Shown: piece after piece, positions 62,308 to 64,000 of the stretch
Position numbering within the stretch: position 1 is the stretch's first letter
How the letters are laid out: each line of letters opens with the position of its first letter
Made by a program: the position numbers and the translations under genes
Notes under the pieces: model-generated
Database searches by the model: none
Seen by the model: only the letters and a program-made list of their open reading frames with translations
What the model was told of the DNA's origin: nothing
From: Microbispora sp. H13382
GTDB taxonomy: Bacteria; Actinomycetota; Actinomycetes; Streptosporangiales; Streptosporangiaceae
DNA: 64,000 nucleotides
Reading direction: 5' to 3'
Assembly (NCBI RefSeq): GCF_014161445.1
Contig: NZ_JABBXA010000004.1
Span: forward strand, 368,075-432,074

Positions 62308-62924
62308 TCGCATCCGTTGCGGGGCAGGTGGCGGCGATCGGGGCCGACAGCGCCGTGGTCGAGGTGGGCGGCGTCGGGATGCTCGTCCACTGCACCCCGG
62401 GGACCCTGGCCGGGCTGCGGGTCGGCGAACCCGCCCGGTTGTCCACCTCGCTCGTCGTCCGCGAGGACTCGCTCACGTTGTACGGCTTCGCCTCCGACGA
62501 CGAGCGCACGGTCTTCGGACTGCTCCAGACGGCCAGCGGGGTCGGGCCGCGCCTGGCCCTGGCCATGCTCGCGGTCCACGCGCCCAACGCCCTGCGCGTC
62601 GCGGTGGCGAGCGCCGACATCAAGGCCCTGACGATGGTGCCGGGCATCGGCCAGAAGGGCGCGCAGCGCATCGTGCTCGAACTCAAGGACAAGCTCGGCA
62701 CGCCGGCCGGGGCCGTCGACGCCGCGCTAAACGGCTCGGCCGCCGCGCCGGCCTGGCGCGACCAGGTCCACTCCGGGCTGGTGGGGCTGGGCTACTCGTC
62801 CCGCGACGCCGACGAGGCGGTGGCGGCGGTGACCGCGGAGGCCGAGGCGGAGGTCGCGGCCGGCCGCGCCCCGCAGGTGGCCGTGCTGCTGAAGTCCGCC
62901 CTGCGCGCGCTGAGCGTGCGGTGA
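62304..62924 (+). CDS. ruvA: Holliday junction branch migration protein RuvA
   Basis: 206 residues: domain I OB-fold (about 1-63; [29 protein letters not shown]), domain II with two HhH motifs ([17 protein letters not shown] and [22 protein letters not shown]) and domain III (about 150-206; [23 protein letters not shown]) that contacts RuvB. Forms tetramers on four-way junctions. Start overlaps ruvC; ruvB follows 79 bp later. Confidence 0.95.
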   Translation: MIASVAGQVAAIGADSAVVEVGGVGMLVHCTPGTLAGLRVGEPARLSTSLVVREDSLTLYGFASDDERTVFGLLQTASGVGPRLALAMLAVHAPNALRVAVASADIKALTMVPGIGQKGAQRIVLELKDKLGTPAGAVDAALNGSAAAPAWRDQVHSGLVGLGYSSRDADEAVAAVTAEAEAEVAAGRAPQVAVLLKSALRALSVR

Positions 62925-63003
62925 CCGTGTGACGGGCTGATGGTTCGATGAAATTTTCACCGGGAAGCGGACAGGTCCCGGCAGGCCGAGCGGATGGTGT
63001 CGA

Positions 63004-64000
63004 GTGAGCTTCGAGCGGGATCTCGTGTCGCCCGAACCGGAGGGCGACGAGCGGGCGATCGAGGCCGCGCTGCGTCCCCGGCGTCTGGAGGAGTTCATCG
63101 GGCAGGGCCGGGTGCGCGAGCAGCTCTCGCTGGTGCTGGAGAGCGCCCTGCGCCGCAACCGCCCGCCCGATCACGTCCTGATGAGCGGGGGTCCCGGGCT
63201 CGGCAAGACGACGCTGGCCATGATCATCGCTTCCGAGCTGGGCGCGCCGCTGCGGATGACCTCGGGTCCGGCGCTGGAGCGCGCGGGCGACCTCGCCGCG
63301 ATCCTGTCCACGCTGACCGAGGGCGAGGTCCTGTTCATCGACGAGATCCACCGCATGGCCCGCCCTGCGGAGGAGATGCTCTACCTGGCCATGGAGGACT
63401 TCCGGGTCGACATCGTGGTCGGCAAGGGCCCCGGCGCCACCTCGATCCCTCTCGACATCGCCCCGTTCACGCTGGTCGGGGCCACCACGCGGGCGGGGCT
63501 GCTGCCCGCGCCGCTGCGCGACAGGTTCGGCTTCACCGCGCACATGGACTTCTACGAGGTGGCCGAGCTCGAGCAGGTGCTGCGGCGATCCGCCCGGCTG
63601 CTGTCGGTGGAGCTGCCGGACGAGGGCGCCCATGAGATCGCCCGCCGGTCACGGGGCACGCCCCGGATCGCCAACCGCCTGCTGCGGCGGGTGCGCGACT
63701 TCGCCGAGGTACGCGCCGAAGGCGTGATCACCACGGACGTCGCGGCGGCGGCGCTCAACCTGTACGAAGTCGACGCCGAGGGGCTGGACCGGCTCGACCG
63801 GGCCGTGCTCGACGCGTTGCTGCGCAAGTTCGGCGGCGGCCCGGTGGGCCTGTCGACGCTCGCGGTGGCCGTGGGGGAGGAGCCGGAGACCGTCGAGGTC
63901 GTGGCCGAGCCCTTCCTGGTGCGGCAGGGGCTGCTGGCCCGCACTCCGCGGGGCCGCGTCGCCACCGCCGCGGCCTGGGCGCACCTCGGCCTGACTCCGC
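63004..64000 (+). CDS. ruvB: Holliday junction DNA helicase RuvB, 3' end outside the window
   Basis: About 332 codons are visible from the GTG at 63004, and the frame runs off the window end. AAA+ motor: Walker [11 protein letters not shown] (the usual GPPGLGKT has Pro replaced by Gly), Walker [10 protein letters not shown], sensor 1 [19 protein letters not shown], and the arginine-containing block [22 protein letters not shown]. The C-terminal winged helix has begun. RuvB drives branch migration with RuvA. The Shine-Dalgarno is weak. Only about the last 15-30 residues should be missing. Confidence 0.95.
   Translation, partial: MSFERDLVSPEPEGDERAIEAALRPRRLEEFIGQGRVREQLSLVLESALRRNRPPDHVLMSGGPGLGKTTLAMIIASELGAPLRMTSGPALERAGDLAAILSTLTEGEVLFIDEIHRMARPAEEMLYLAMEDFRVDIVVGKGPGATSIPLDIAPFTLVGATTRAGLLPAPLRDRFGFTAHMDFYEVAELEQVLRRSARLLSVELPDEGAHEIARRSRGTPRIANRLLRRVRDFAEVRAEGVITTDVAAAALNLYEVDAEGLDRLDRAVLDALLRKFGGGPVGLSTLAVAVGEEPETVEVVAEPFLVRQGLLARTPRGRVATAAAWAHLGLTP

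Overview
The window is high-GC actinobacterial chromosome, most likely from the Streptosporangiales (Streptosporangiaceae-like). The grounds are codon use, frequent GTG starts and 4-bp start/stop overlaps, the pgsA-patA-pimA, pdxS, pdxT-yebC-ruvCAB and thrS-HIT gene orders, a litR-litS carotenoid locus, and a c-di-AMP riboswitch in front of a CHAP protein. The family-level placement is inference. I saw no rRNA, tRNA, CRISPR array, transposase or prophage gene.

Layout. 1-6.8 kb holds mostly single genes: a partial SPW membrane protein, a GNAT acetyltransferase, a DUF6295 protein, a dienelactone-hydrolase-like protein, a riboswitch-controlled CHAP protein that appears to start at ATT, a DUF305 protein, an IclR regulator and an AlkD-like repair protein. 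6.9-12.9 kb is a catabolic island. A leftward group encodes a CaiB/BaiF CoA-transferase, a citryl-CoA-lyase-like protein, LigB- and LigA-type ring-cleavage subunits and an MDR oxidoreductase, with a divergent Atz/Trz-type amidohydrolase. The same operator-like sequence lies in front of the IclR gene and of the CoA-transferase gene, which ties the island to that regulator.

13-19 kb is an envelope and small-protein region: a Gly/Ser-rich membrane protein, a MarR regulator next to a Cys-rich copper-storage-like protein, DUF4236, Tudor-like and HicB-like small proteins, and a pair of secreted disordered paralogues with conserved leaders flanking a fasciclin lipoprotein. 19-23.8 kb has a glycogen-debranching-type glycosidase, DUF6157, an alpha/beta hydrolase and an aldo/keto reductase.

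23.8-37.1 kb is a light-type carotenoid locus: cruF-crtD-like-GT2 rightward; crtE-crtI-crtB-plsX leftward; a crtA-like monooxygenase; and a divergent PlsY-like protein overlapping its opposite-strand neighbours at both ends. A MerR-B12 regulator (LitR/CarH type), an ECF sigma factor (LitS type), a YbgA-like protein and TspO follow. No cyclase gene is visible, so an acyclic, hydroxylated, ketolated and glycosylated carotenoid is predicted. The PlsX/PlsY pair, with PlsY altered at its signature motifs, raises the possibility of acyl-phosphate-dependent acylation of the pigment.

37.1-64 kb is mostly housekeeping: a secreted protein, a MarR regulator beside phosphoketolase, thrS, Asp23 and HIT proteins, a leftward block (membrane phosphatase-superfamily protein, GHL10 glycosidase, EF-G2), the phosphatidylinositol mannoside start genes (pgsA, patA, pimA), a LemA-like protein, a DUF3048 lipoprotein, pdxS, a Tat-exported PhoD, a MarR protein, pdxT, yebC, an Eis-type acetyltransferase and ruvC-ruvA-ruvB (ruvB cut by the window end).

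Two window-wide patterns stand out: short tandem duplications that span stop codons in several unrelated genes, and several genes without a Shine-Dalgarno sequence whose start codon follows a -10-like hexamer by 6-9 nt, as expected for leaderless mRNAs.
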